Assembly: GCF_947507565.1 (NCBI RefSeq)
Contig: NC_089188.1
Location: forward strand, 1,364,001-1,428,000
Direction of reading: 5' to 3'
From: Oscarella lobularis
Taxonomy: Eukaryota; Porifera; Homoscleromorpha; Homosclerophorida; Oscarellidae
Length of the DNA stretch: 64,000 nt
Shown here piece by piece: positions 10,365 to 22,900 of this stretch. Within the stretch, counting starts at the first letter, position 1, and each line of letters opens with the position of its first letter. Both the position numbers and the translations under genes were made by a program. The notes below the pieces were generated by a model that saw only the letters and a list, made by a program, of their open reading frames with translations, had not been told where the DNA came from and ran no database searches.

Positions 10365-10681
10365 CTACAGGAACTGCAAAAATAATTAAATCGTGCGATA
10401 AATACTCGATCGACGTATTTGCTTACCTGCTGCTTACTGTAGTCACCCGTAATCGTCTTATCTCGTTCCATCATAGCCCTATCCCAGTGATCAACCCGAA
10501 TTCGCCGCGTCTAAGGCGTGATTTCAACTCCGTGACGCGATTAACGTGATTCTACGCTCTCTTCCTCGATATTTACCTTTCCATTGTTAGTGAACTTATC
10601 GACGGCCTTCATGACAATGCCCATGGCCGACAAGGCGCCCGCAATAATGACGAACGAAGGCAATGCTTCAAGCCAAGCCAT
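10365..10681 (-). CDS. NDUFA1: Complex I subunit NDUFA1 (MWFE)
   Basis: Small single-pass inner-membrane subunit of NADH:ubiquinone oxidoreductase. Three exons, 10577-10681, 10427-10510 and 10365-10373, give 65 residues (human 70). The N-terminus MAWLEALPSF leads into one hydrophobic helix and then DKFTNNGK; exon 2 carries VDHWDRAMMERDKTITG, matching the conserved HWxLMERDxxIsG of MWFE. The last exon encodes only Phe-Leu and the stop, 9 bp. The start is 84 bp from a divergent THAP ORF, and the stop lies 160 bp upstream of the TUBGCP3 start on the same strand. Confidence 0.92.
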
Positions 10682-10765
10682 AGAGCACTTGCGATTGACG
10701 TCACAGAGCCCACCGTTTCTCGCGTACCCGTATTTCCGGTAGGCAAGGCGTAGGCAGGCGTAGGC

Positions 10766-10975
10766 ATGGTTCGATCATGTTGCGCGTTTGGATGTAGAGC
10801 ACGAGACTTGAAAGCTTCCGGCCTGAAGTTTTACAAGTTTCCGCGCGACCCAGAACGTCGTGCGAAGTGGATCGCGGCGATTCGTCGGAAAGATTTCAAG
10901 CCGTCGGAGCAGTCGGTGCTCTGCAGTCAGCATTTTGTTGGCGGTACGCTCTCCCTTGGTTCCAAAACATCCTAG
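10766..10975 (+). CDS. THAP-type zinc-finger ORF, probably partial
   Basis: A 69-residue frame starts with MVRSCCAFGCRARD and continues with KFYKFPRDPERRAKWIAAI and LCSQHF. This gives the C2CH zinc ligands and the conserved Trp of the THAP DNA-binding domain, known from P-element transposases and THAP transcription factors. The C-terminal AVPT-type box expected after the last His is absent: the frame stops 13 residues after that His. Either a donor such as GTACGC near 10944 leads to another exon, or the gene is a truncated remnant. Its TAG and the stop of the opposing SWIM gene share the palindrome ctag (10972-10975), so the two coding frames meet tail-to-tail and overlap. Start chosen as first ATG, directly before the finger. 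Confidence 0.65.
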   Translation: MVRSCCAFGCRARDLKASGLKFYKFPRDPERRAKWIAAIRRKDFKPSEQSVLCSQHFVGGTLSLGSKTS

Positions 10976-13900
10976 AAGGCTGAGAAATCAGGTGGAAGAG
11001 AAGCATCACTCGTTACGAATGGATCGCTCATTCCTGGTGCCAAAGACAGGATGACTGGCTTTTTTTTCATCTGCGATAGAGCGGAAAACGCTCGCTTTTG
11101 CTCATCGCTATTTGGGGGCCAAATAGCCGTGACTTCCGTTGCCTGGCTTGTGGTAAAAATTTCACGCAGAGTGAGGTGGGGCAAGCTGCTCCCTCCACGA
11201 CTTCGCCCAATCCATTCGTTCTCTTTCGATGTGCACGCCGTATCGTCTGAGCATCGAACGGCAGTCTCAATCCAATGCAAAAGAGCCCCTACGTGCGAGC
11301 ACGTCTCGCCGAGACCAGCCATGCAGGTACAGTGACCGACTTCGACTGGCCCGTCTGAATGAACAATCACCCAGACGCGAAGTGGCTTCTTCGTCGTTGA
11401 GTAGCTGTGGTCAACTTTCGCGCCAAACACCACGTAGCTACCGTATATCTTCCATTCGACTTCTCTGACGCCGCCGCTCACGAACATCTGAAAACTCTGC
11501 ATGCTCTTATAATTTTTCACTTCCTCTAGCGTAACGAAGCTCGCTGTGTACAAAAGGTAAGTCACAACGTCGGCGTAACTAAAAGGATGTCATTAGGGGC
11601 CTAAACTTTGATTCTAAGGACCTAAGTATCAAATTGAGGGCCTAAACTTTGATTCTAAGAAGGAAAAATTAAATTGAGGGCCTAAACTTTGATTCTAAGA
11701 GCCTAAATATAAAATTGATCTCCTAAACTTTGATTCTAAGGGCCTAAATATCAAATTGAGGGCCTAAACTTTGATTCTAAAGGCCTAAATATTAAATTGA
11801 GGGCCTAAACTTTGATTCTAAGGGCCTAAATATTAAATTTAAGGCCTAAACTTTGATTCTATGGGCCTAAATATTAAATTGAGGGCCTAAACTTTGATTC
11901 TAAAGGCCTAAATATTAAATTGAGGAGCTAAACTTTGATTCTAAAGGCCTAAATATTAAATTAAGGGCCTAAACTTTGATTCTAAAGGCGTAAAAATTAA
12001 ATTGAGGGCCTAAACTTTGATTCTAAGAGCCTAAATATAAAATTTAGAGCCTAAACTTTGATTCTAAGGGCCTAAGTATCAAATTGAGGGCCTAAACTAT
12101 GATTCTAAGGGCCTAAATATTAAATTGAGGGCCTAAACTTTGATTCTAAGGGCCTAAGTATCAAATTGAGGGCCTAAACTTTGATTCTAAGAGCCTAAAT
12201 ATAAAATTGATCTCCTAAACTTTGATTCTAAGGGCCTAAATATCAAATTGAGGGCCTAAACTTTGATTCTAAAGACCTAAATATTAAATTGAGGGCCTAA
12301 ACTTTGACTCTAAGAGTCTAAATATTAAATTTAGGGCCTAAACTTTGATTCTATGGGCCTAAATATTAAATTGAGGGCCTAAACTTTGATTATAAAAGCT
12401 TAAATATTAAATTGAGGGCCTAAACTTTGATTCTGAAGTCCTAAATATTAAATTAGGGGCCTAAACTTTGATTCTAAGGGCGTAAAAATTAAATTGAGGG
12501 CCTAAACTTTAATTCTAAGAGCCTAAATATAAAATTGAGGTCCTAAACTTTGATTGTAAGGGCCTAAATAACAAATTTAGGACCTAAACTTTGATTCTAA
12601 GGGCCTAAGTATCAAATTGAGGGCCTAAACTTTGATTCTATGGGCCTAAATATTAAATTGAGGGCCTAAACTTTGATTCTAAAGGCCTAAATATTAAATT
12701 GAGGGCCTAAACTTTGATTCTAAGGGCGTAAGTATCAAATTGAGGACCTAAACTTTGATTCTAAAGGCCTAAATATTAAATTGAGGGCCTAAACTTTGAT
12801 TCTAAGAACCTAAGTATCAAATTGAGGGCCTAAACTTTGATTCTAAAGGCCTAAATATTAAATTGAGGGCCTAAACTTTGATTCTAGAGGCCTAAATATT
12901 AAATTGAGGGCCTAAACTTTGATTCTAAGGGCCTAAATATTAAATTGAGAGCCTAAACTTTGATTCTAAGGGCCTAGATATTAAATTGAAAGCCTAAACT
13001 TTGATTCTAAAGGCCTAAATATTAAATTGAGGGCCTAAACTTTGATTCTATAGGCCTAAATATTAAATTGAGGGCCTAAACTTTGATTCCAAAGGCCTAA
13101 ATATTAAATTGAGAGCCTAAACTTTGATTCCAAAGGCCTAAATATCAAAATGAGGGCCTAAACTTTGATTCTAAGAGACTAAATATTAAATTGAGGGCCT
13201 AAACTTTGATTCTAAAAGCCTAAATATTAAATTGAGGGCCTAAACTTTGATTCTAAGGGCCTAAGTATCAAATTGAGGGCCTAAACTTTGATTCTAAAGG
13301 CCTAAATATTAAATAAAGGGCCTAAACTTTGATTCTAAGGGCGTAAAAATTAAATTGAGGGCCTAAACTTTGATTCTAAGAGCCTAAATATAAAATTTAG
13401 GGCCTAAACTTTGATTCTAAGGACCTAAGTATCAAATTGAGGGCCTAAACTTTGATTCTATGAGCCTAAATATTAAATTAAGAGCCTAAACTTTGATTCT
13501 AAAGGCGTAAAAATTAAATTGAGGGCCTAAACTTTGATTCTAAGAGCCTAAATATAAAATTTAGAGCCTAAACTTTGATTCTAAGGACCTAAGTATCAAA
13601 TTGAGGGCCTAAACTATGATTCTAAGGGCCTAAATATTAAATTGAGGGCCTAAACTTTGATTCTAAGGGCCTAAGTATCAAATTGAGGGCCTAAACTTTG
13701 ATTCTAAGAGCCTAAATATAAAATTGATCTCCTAAACTTTGATTCTAAGGGCCTAAATATCAAATTGAGGGCCTAAACTTTGATTCTAAAGACCTAAATA
13801 TTAAATTGAGGGCCTAAACTTTGACTCTAAGAGTCTAAATATTAAATTTAGGGCCTAAACTTTGATTCTATGGGCCTAAATATTAAATTGAGGGCCTAAA

Positions 13901-16900
13901 CTTTGATTATAAAAGCTTAAATATTAAATTGAGGGCCTAAACTTTGATTCTAAAGTCCTAAATATTAAATTAGGGGCCTAAACTTTGATTCTAACGGCGT
14001 AAAAATTAAATTGAGGGCCTAAACTTTAATTCTAAGAGCCTAAATATAAAATTGAGGTCCTAAACTTTGATTGTAAGGGCCTAAATAACAAATTTAGGAC
14101 CTAAACTTTGATTCTAAGGGCCTAAGTATCAAATTGAGGGCCTAAACTTTAATTCTATGGGCCTAAATATTAAATTGAGGGCCTAAACTTTGATTCTAAA
14201 GGACTAAATATTAAATTGAGGGCCTAAACTTTGATTCTAAGGGCGTAAGTATCAAATTGAGGGCCTAAACTTTGATTCTAAAGGCCTAAATATTAAATTG
14301 AGGGCCTAAACTTTGATTCTAAGAACCTAAGTATCAAATTGAGGGCCTAAACTTTGATTCTAAAGGCCTAAATATTAAATTGAGGGCCTAAACTTTGATT
14401 CTATAGGCCTAAATATTAAATTGAGAACCTAAACTTTGATTCTAAGGGCCTAAATATTAAATTGAGAGCCTAAACTTTGATTCTAAGGGCCTAGATATTA
14501 AATTGAGGGCCTAAACTTTGATTCTAAAGGCCTAAATATTAAATTGAGGGCCTAAACTTTGATTCCAAAAGCCTAAATATCAAATTGAGGGCCTAAACTT
14601 TGATTCTAAAAGCCTAAATATTAAATTGAGGGCCTAAACTTTGATTCTAAAGGCCTAAATATTAAATTGAGGGCCTAAACTTTGATTCTAAGGGCCTAAG
14701 TATCAAATTGAGGGCCTAAACTTTGATTCTAAAGGCCTAAATATTAAATTAAGGGCCTAAACTTTGATTCTAAGGGACTAAATATTAAATTGAGAGCCTA
14801 AACTTTGATTCTAAGGGTCTAAATATTAAATTGAGAGCCTAAACTTTGATTCTAAAGGCGTAAAAATTAAATTGAGGACCTAAACTTTGATTCTAAGGGC
14901 CTAAATATTAAATTGAGGGCCTAAACTTTGATTCTAAGGGCCTAAATATTAAATTGAGGGCCTAAACTTTGATTCTAAGGGCCTAAATATCAAATTGAGG
15001 GCCTAAACTTTGATTCTAAAGACCTAAATATTAAATTGAGGGCCTAAACTTTGACTCTAAGAGTCTAAATATTAAATTTAGGGCCTAAACTTTGATTCTA
15101 TGGGCCTAAATATTAAATTGAGGGCCTAAACTTTGATTATAAAAGCTTAAATATTAAATTGAGGGCCTAAACTTTGATTCTAAAGTCCTAAATATTAAAT
15201 TAGGGGCCTAAACTTTGATTCTAACGGCGTAAAAATTAAATTGAGGGCCTAAACTTTAATTCTAAGAGCCTAAATATAAAATTGAGGTCCTAAACTTTGA
15301 TTGTAAGGGCCTAAATAACAAATTTAGGACCTAAACTTTGATTCTAAGGGCCTAAGTATCAAATTGAGGGCCTAAACTTTAATTCTATGGGCCTAAATAT
15401 TAAATTGAGGGCCTAAACTTTGATTCTAAAGGACTAAATATTAAATTGAGGGCCTAAACTTTGATTCTAAGGGCGTAAGTATCAAATTGAGGGCCTAAAC
15501 TTTGATTCTAAAGGCCTAAATATTAAATTGAGGGCCTAAACTTTGATTCTAAGAACCTAAGTATCAAATTGAGGGCCTAAACTTTGATTCTAAAGGCCTA
15601 AATATTAAATTGAGGGCCTAAACTTTGATTCTATAGGCCTAAATATTAAATTGAGAACCTAAACTTTGATTCTAAGGGCCTAAATATTAAATTGAGAGCC
15701 TAAACTTTGATTCTAAGGGCCTAGATATTAAATTGAGGGCCTAAACTTTGATTCTAAAGGCCTAAATATTAAATTGAGGGCCTAAACTTTGATTCCAAAA
15801 GCCTGAATATCAAATTGAGGGCCTAAACTTTGATTCTAAAAGCCTAAATATTAAATTGAGGGCCTAAACTTTGATTCTAAAGGCCTAAATATTAAATTGA
15901 GGGCCTAAACTTTGATTCTAAGGGCCTAAGTATCAAATTGAGGGCCTAAACTTTGATTCTAAAGGCCTAAATATTAAATTAAGGGCCTAAACTTTGATTC
16001 TAAGGGACTAAATATTAAATTGAGAGCCTAAACTTTGATTCTAAGGGTCTAAATATTAAATTGAGAGCCTAAACTTTGATTCTAAAGGCGTAAAAATTAA
16101 ATTGAGGACCTAAACTTTGATTCTAAGGGCCTAAATATTAAATTGAGGGCCTAAACTTTGATTCTAAGGGACTAAGTATCAATTTGATTTTTCACTTCCT
16201 CTAGCGTAACGAAGCTCGCTGTGTACAAAAGGTAAGTCACAACGTCGGCGTAACTAAAAGGATGTCATTAGGGGCCTAAACTTTGATTCTAAGGACCTAA
16301 GTATCAAATTGAGGGCCTAAACTTTGATTCTAAGAAGGAAAAATTAAATTGAGGGCCTAAACTTTGATTCTAAGAGCCTAAATATAAAATTGATCTTTCA
16401 AACTTTGATTCTAAGGGCCTAAATATCAAATTGAGGGCCTAAACTTTGATTCTAAAGGCCTAAATATTAAATTGAGGGCCTAAACTTTGATTCTAAGGGC
16501 CTAAATATTAAATTTAAGGCCTAAACTTTGATTCTATGGGCCTAAATATTAAATTGAGGGCCTAAACTTTGATTCTAAAGGCCTAAATATTAAATTGAGG
16601 AGCTAAACTTTGATTCTAAAGGCCTAAATATTAAATTAAGGGCCTAAACTTTGATTCTAAAGGCGTAAAAATTAAATTGAGGGCCTAAACTTTGATTCTA
16701 AGAGCCTAAATATAAAATTTAGAGCCTAAACTTTGATTCTAAGGGCCTAAGTATCAAATTGAGGGCCTAAACTATGATTCTAAGGGCCTAAATATTAAAT
16801 TGAGGGCCTAAACTTTGATTCTAAGGGCCTAAGTATCAAATTGAGGGCCTAAACTTTGATTCTAAGAGCCTAAATATAAAATTGATCTCCTAAACTTTGA

Positions 16901-19900
16901 TTCTAAGGGCCTAAATATCAAATTGAGGGCCTAAACTTTGATTCTAAAGACCTAAATATTAAATTGAGGGCCTAAACTTTGACTCTAAGAGTCTAAATAT
17001 TAAATTTAGGGCCTAAACTTTGATTCTATGGGCCTAAATATTAAATTGAGGGCCTAAACTTTGATTCTAAGGGCCTAAGTATCAAATTGAGGGCCTAAAC
17101 TTTGATTCTAAAGGCCTAAATATTAAATAAAGGGCCTAAACTTTGATTCTAAGGGCGTAAAAATTAAATTGAGGGCCTAAACTTTGATTCTAAGAGCCTA
17201 AATATAAAATTTAGGGCCTAAACTTTGATTCTAAGGACCTAAGTATCAAATTGAGGGCCTAAACTTTGATTCTATGGGCCTAAATATTAAATTAAGGGCC
17301 TAAACTTTGATTCTAAAAGCCTAAATATTAAATTGAGGGCCTAAACTTTGATTCTAAGGGCCTAAGTATCAAATTGAGGGCCTAAACTTTGATTCTAAAG
17401 GCCTAAATATTAAATTAAGGGCCTAAACTTTGATTCTAAGAGCGTAAAAATTAAATTGAGGGCCTAAACTTTGATTCTAAGAGCCTAAATATAAAATTTA
17501 GGGCCTAAACTTTGATTCTAAGGACCTAAGTATCAAATTGAGGGCCTAAACTTTGATTCTATGGGCCTAAATATTAAATTGAGGGCCTAAACTTTGATTC
17601 TAAAGGACTAAATATTAAATTGAGGGCCTAAACTTTGATTCTAAGGGCGTAAGTATCAAATTGAGGGCCTAAACTTTGATTCTAAAAGCCTAAATATTAA
17701 ATTGAGGGCCTAAACTTTGATTCTAAGAACCTAAGTATCAAATTGAGGGCCTAAACTTTGATTCTAAGGGCCTAAATATTAAATTGAGAGCCTAAACTTT
17801 GATTCTGAGGGCCTAGATATTAAATCTAGGGCCTAAACTTTGATTCTAAAGGCCTAAATATTAAATTGAGGGCCTAAACTTTGATTCTATAGGCCTAAAT
17901 ATTAAATTGAGGGCCTAAACTTTGATTCCAAAGGCCTAAATATTAAATTGAGGGCCTAAACTTTGATTCCAAAGGCCTAATTATCAAAATGAGGGCCTAA
18001 ACTTTGATTCTAAGAGACTAAATATTAAATTGAAGGCCTAAACTTTGATTCTAAAAGCCTAAATATTAAATTGAGGGCCTAAACTTTGATTCTAAGGGCC
18101 TAAGTATCAAATTGAGGGCCTAAACTTTGATTCTAAAGGCCTAAATATTAAATTAAGGGCCTAAACTTTGATTCTAAAGGCGTAAAAATTAAATTGAGGG
18201 ACTAAACTTTGATTCTAAAGGCCTAAAAATTAAATTGAGAGCCTAAACTTTGATTCTAAAGGCGTAAAAATTAAATTGAGGGCCTAAACTATGATTCTAA
18301 GGGCCTAAATATTAAATTGAGGGCCTAAACTTTGATTCTAAGGGACTAAGTGTCAAATTGAGAGCCTAAACTTTGATTCTATGGGCCTAAGTATCAAATT
18401 GAGGGCCCAAACTTTGATTCTAAAGACCTAAATATCAAATTGAGGGCCTAAACTATGATTCTAAGAGCCTATATATTAAATTGAAGGCCTAAACTATGAT
18501 TCTAAGGGCCTAAATATTAAATTGAGGGCCTAAATTTTGATTCTAAGAGCCTAAATATTAAATTGAGGGCCTAAACTTTGATTCTATGGGCCTAAATATT
18601 AAATTGAGAGCCTAAACTTTGATTCTAAGAGCCTAGATATTAAATTGAGGGCCAAAACTTTGATTCTAAGGGCCTAAATATTAAATTGAGAGCCTAAACT
18701 TTAATTCTAAGGGCCTAAATATTAAATTGAGGGCCTAAACTTTGATGCTAAGGGCCTAAGTATCAAATTGAGGGCCTAAACTTTGATTCTAAGGACCTAA
18801 GTATCAAATTGAGGGCCTAAACTTTGATTCTATAGGCCTAAATATTAAATTGAGAGCCTAAACTTTAATTCTAAGGGCCTAAATATTAAATTGAGGGCCT
18901 AAACTTTGATGCTAAGGGCCTAAGTATCAAATTGAGGGCCTAAACTTTGATTCTAAGGACCTAAGTATCAAATTGAGGGCCTAAACTTTGATTCTATAGG
19001 CCTAATTATTAAATTGAGGGCCTAAACTTTGATTCTAAGGGCCTAAATATTAAATTGAGGGCCTAAACTTTGATTCTAAGGGCCTAGATATTAAACTGAG
19101 GTCTTAAACTTTGATTCTAAGGGACTAAATATCAAATTTAGGGCCTAAACTTTGATTCTAAGGGCCTAAGTATCAAATTGAGGGCCTAAACTTTGATTCT
19201 AAGGGCCTAAGTATCAAATTGAGGGCCCAAACTTTGATTCTAAAGGCCTAAATATTAAATTGAGGGCCTAAACTTTGATTCTAAGGGCCTAAGTATCAAA
19301 TTGAGGGCCTAAACTTTGATTCTAAAGGCCTAAATATTAAATTGAGGGCCTAAACTTTGATTCTATAGGCCTAAATATTAAATTGAGAACCTAAACTTTG
19401 ATTCTAAGGGCCTAAATATTAAATTGAGAGCCTAAACTTTGATTCTAAGGGCCTAGATATTAAATTGAGGGCCTAAACTTTGATTCTAAAGGCCTAAATA
19501 TTAAATTAGGGGCCTAAACTTTGATTCTAAGGGCGTAAAAATTAAATTGAGGGCCTAAACTTTGATTCTAAGAGCCTAAATATAAAATTTAGGGCCTAAA
19601 CTTTGATTCTAAGGGCCTAAGTATCAAATTGAGGGCCTAAACTTTGATTCTATGGGCCTAAATATTAAATTGAGGGCCTAAACTTTGATTCTAAAGGCCT
19701 AAATATTAAATTGAGGGCCTAAACTTTGATTCTAAGGGCGTAAGTATCAAATTGAGGGCCTAAACTTTGATTCTAAGGGCCTAAGTATCAAATTGAGGGC
19801 CCAAACTTTGATTCTAAAGGCCTAAATATTAAATTGAGGGCCTGAACTTTGATTCTAAGGGTCTAAATATTAAATTGAGGGCCTAAACTTTGATTCTATA

Positions 19901-22900
19901 GGCTTAAATATTAAATTAAGGGCCTAAACTATGATTCCAAAGGCCTAAATATTAAATTGAGGGCCTAAACTTTGATTCCAAATGCCTAAATATCAAATTG
20001 AGGACCTAAACTTTGATTCTAAGGGACTAAATATCAAATTGAGGGCCTAAAGTTTGATTCTAAGGGCCTAAATATTAAATTGAGGGCCTAAACTTTGATT
20101 CTATAGGCCTAAATATTAAAGTGAGGGGCTAAACTTTGATTCTAAAGTGCTAAATATTAAATTAGGAGCCTAAACTTTGATTCTAAAGGCGTAAAAATTG
20201 AATTGAGGGCATAAACTTTGATTCTAAGAACCTAAATATAAAACTGAGGGCATAAACTTTGATTCTATGGGCCTAAATATCAAATTTAGGGCCTAAACTT
20301 TGATTCTAAGAGCCTAAGTATTAAATTGAGGGCCTAAACTTTGATTCCAAACGCCTAAATAGTAAATTGAGAGCCTAAACTTTGATTCCAAAGGCCTAAA
20401 TATCAAATTGAGGGCCTAAACTTTGATTCCAAAGGCCTAAATATCAAATTGAGGGCCTAAACTTTGATTCTAAGGGCCTAAATATTAAATTGAGGGCCTA
20501 AACTTTGATTCTAAACACCTAAATATTAAATTGAGGTCCTAAACTTTGATTCTAAGGGACTAAATATCAAATTTAGGGCCTAAACTTTGATAATAAGGGC
20601 CTAAGTATCAAATTGAGAACCTAAACTTTGATTCTAAGAACCTAAGTATCAAATTGAGGGCCTAAACTTTGATTCTAAAGGCCTAAATATTAAATTGAGG
20701 GCCAAAACTTTGATTCTAAAGGCCTAAATATTAAATTGAGGGCCTAAACTTTGATTCTAAACGCCTAAATATTAAATTGAGGGCCTAAACTTTGATTCTA
20801 TGGGCCTAAGTATCAAATTGAGGGCCCAAACTTTGATTCTAAAGACCTAAATATCAAATTGAGGGCCTAAACTTTGATTCTATGGGCCTAAATATTAAAT
20901 TGAGGGCCTAAACTTTGATTCTAAAGGCCTAAATATTAAATTGAGAGCCTAAATTTTGATTCTAAGGGCGTAAAAATTAAATTGAGGGCCTAAACTATGA
21001 TTCTAAGGGCCTAAATATCAAATTGAGGGCCTAAACTTTGATTCTAAGGGACTAAGTATAAAATTGAGGGCCTAAACTTTGATTCTATGGGCCTAAGTAT
21101 CAAATTGAGGGCCCAAACTTTGATTCTAAAGACCTAAATATCAAATTGAGAACCTAAACTATGATTCTAAGAGCCTATATATTAAATTGAAGGCCTAAAC
21201 AATGATTCTAAGGACCTAAATATTAAATTGAGGGCCTAAATTTTGATTCTAAGAGCCTAAATATTAAATTGAGGGCCTAAACTTTGATTCTAAGGAACTA
21301 AATATTAAATTGAGAGCCTAAACTTTGATTCTAAGGGTCTAAATATTAAATTGAGGGCCTAAACTTTGATTCTATAGGCTTAAATATTAAATTGAGGGCC
21401 TAAACTTTGATTCCAAAGGCCTAAATATTAAATTGAGGGCCTAAACTTTGATTCCAAATGCCTAAATATCAAATTGAGGACCTAAACTTTGATTCCAAAG
21501 GCCTAAGTATTAAATTGAGAGCCTAAACTTTGATTCTAAAGGCCTAAATATTAAATTGAGGGCCTAAACTTTGATTCTAAAGGCCTAAATATTAAATTGA
21601 GGGCCTAAACTTTGATTCTAAGGGCCTAAGTATCAAATTGAGGGCCTAAACTTTGATTCTAAAGGCCTAAATATTAAATTGAGGGCCTAAACTTTGATTC
21701 TATAGGCCTAAATATTAAATTGAGGGCCTAAACTTTGATTCTAAACGCCTAAATATTAAATTGAGGGCCTAAACTTTGATTCTAAGGGACTAGATATTAA
21801 ATTGAGGGCCTAAACTTTGATTCTAAAGGCCTAAATATTAAATTGAGGGCCTAAACTTTGATTCTATAGGCCTAAATATTAAATTGAGGGCCTAAACTTT
21901 GATTCCAAAGACCTAAATATTAAATTGAGGGCCTAAACTTTGATTCCAAAAGCCTAAATATCAAAATGAGGGCCTAAACTTTGATTCTAAGAGACTAAAT
22001 ATTAAATTGAGGGCCTAAACTTTGATTCTAAAAGCCTAAATATTAAATTGAGGGCCTAAACTTTGATTCCAAATGCCTAAATATCAAATTGAGGGCCTAA
22101 ACTAGGATTCTAAGGGCCTAAATATTTAATTGAGGGCCTAAACTTTGATTCTAAGGGACTAAGTATCAAATTGAGGGCCTAAACTTTGATTCTATGGGCC
22201 TAAGTATCAAATTGAGGGCCCAAACTTTGATTCTAAAGGCCTAAATATCAAATTGAGGGCCTAAACTATGATTCTAAGAGCCTATATATTAAATTGAGGA
22301 CCTAAACTATGATTCTAAAGGCCTAAATATTAAATTGAGGGCCTAAATTTTGATTCTAAAGGCCTAAATATTAAATTGAGGGCCTAAACTTTGATTCTAA
22401 GAGACTAAATATTAAATTGAGAGCCTAAACTTTGATTCTAAGGGTCTAAATATTAAATTGAGAGCCTAAACTTTGATTCTAAGGGCGTAAAAATTAAATT
22501 GAGGGCTTAAACTATGATTCTAAGGGCCTAAATATCAAATTGAGGGCCTAAACTTTGATTCTAAGGGACTAAGTATAAAATTGAGGGCCTAAATTTTGAT
22601 TCTAAGGGCCTAAGTATCAAATTGAGGGCCTAAACTTTGATTCTATGGGCCTAAATATTAAATTGAGGGCCTAAACTTTGATTCTAAAGGCCTAAATATT
22701 AAATTGAGAGCCTAAACTTTGATTCTAAGGGCGTAAAAATTAAATTGAGGGCCTAAACTATGATTCAAAGGGCCTAAATATCAAATTGAGGGCCTAAACT
22801 TTGATTCTAAGGGACTAAGTATAAAATTGAGGGCCTAAACTTTGATTCTATGGGCCTAAGTATCAAATTGAGGGCCCAAACTTTGATTCTAAAGACCTAA

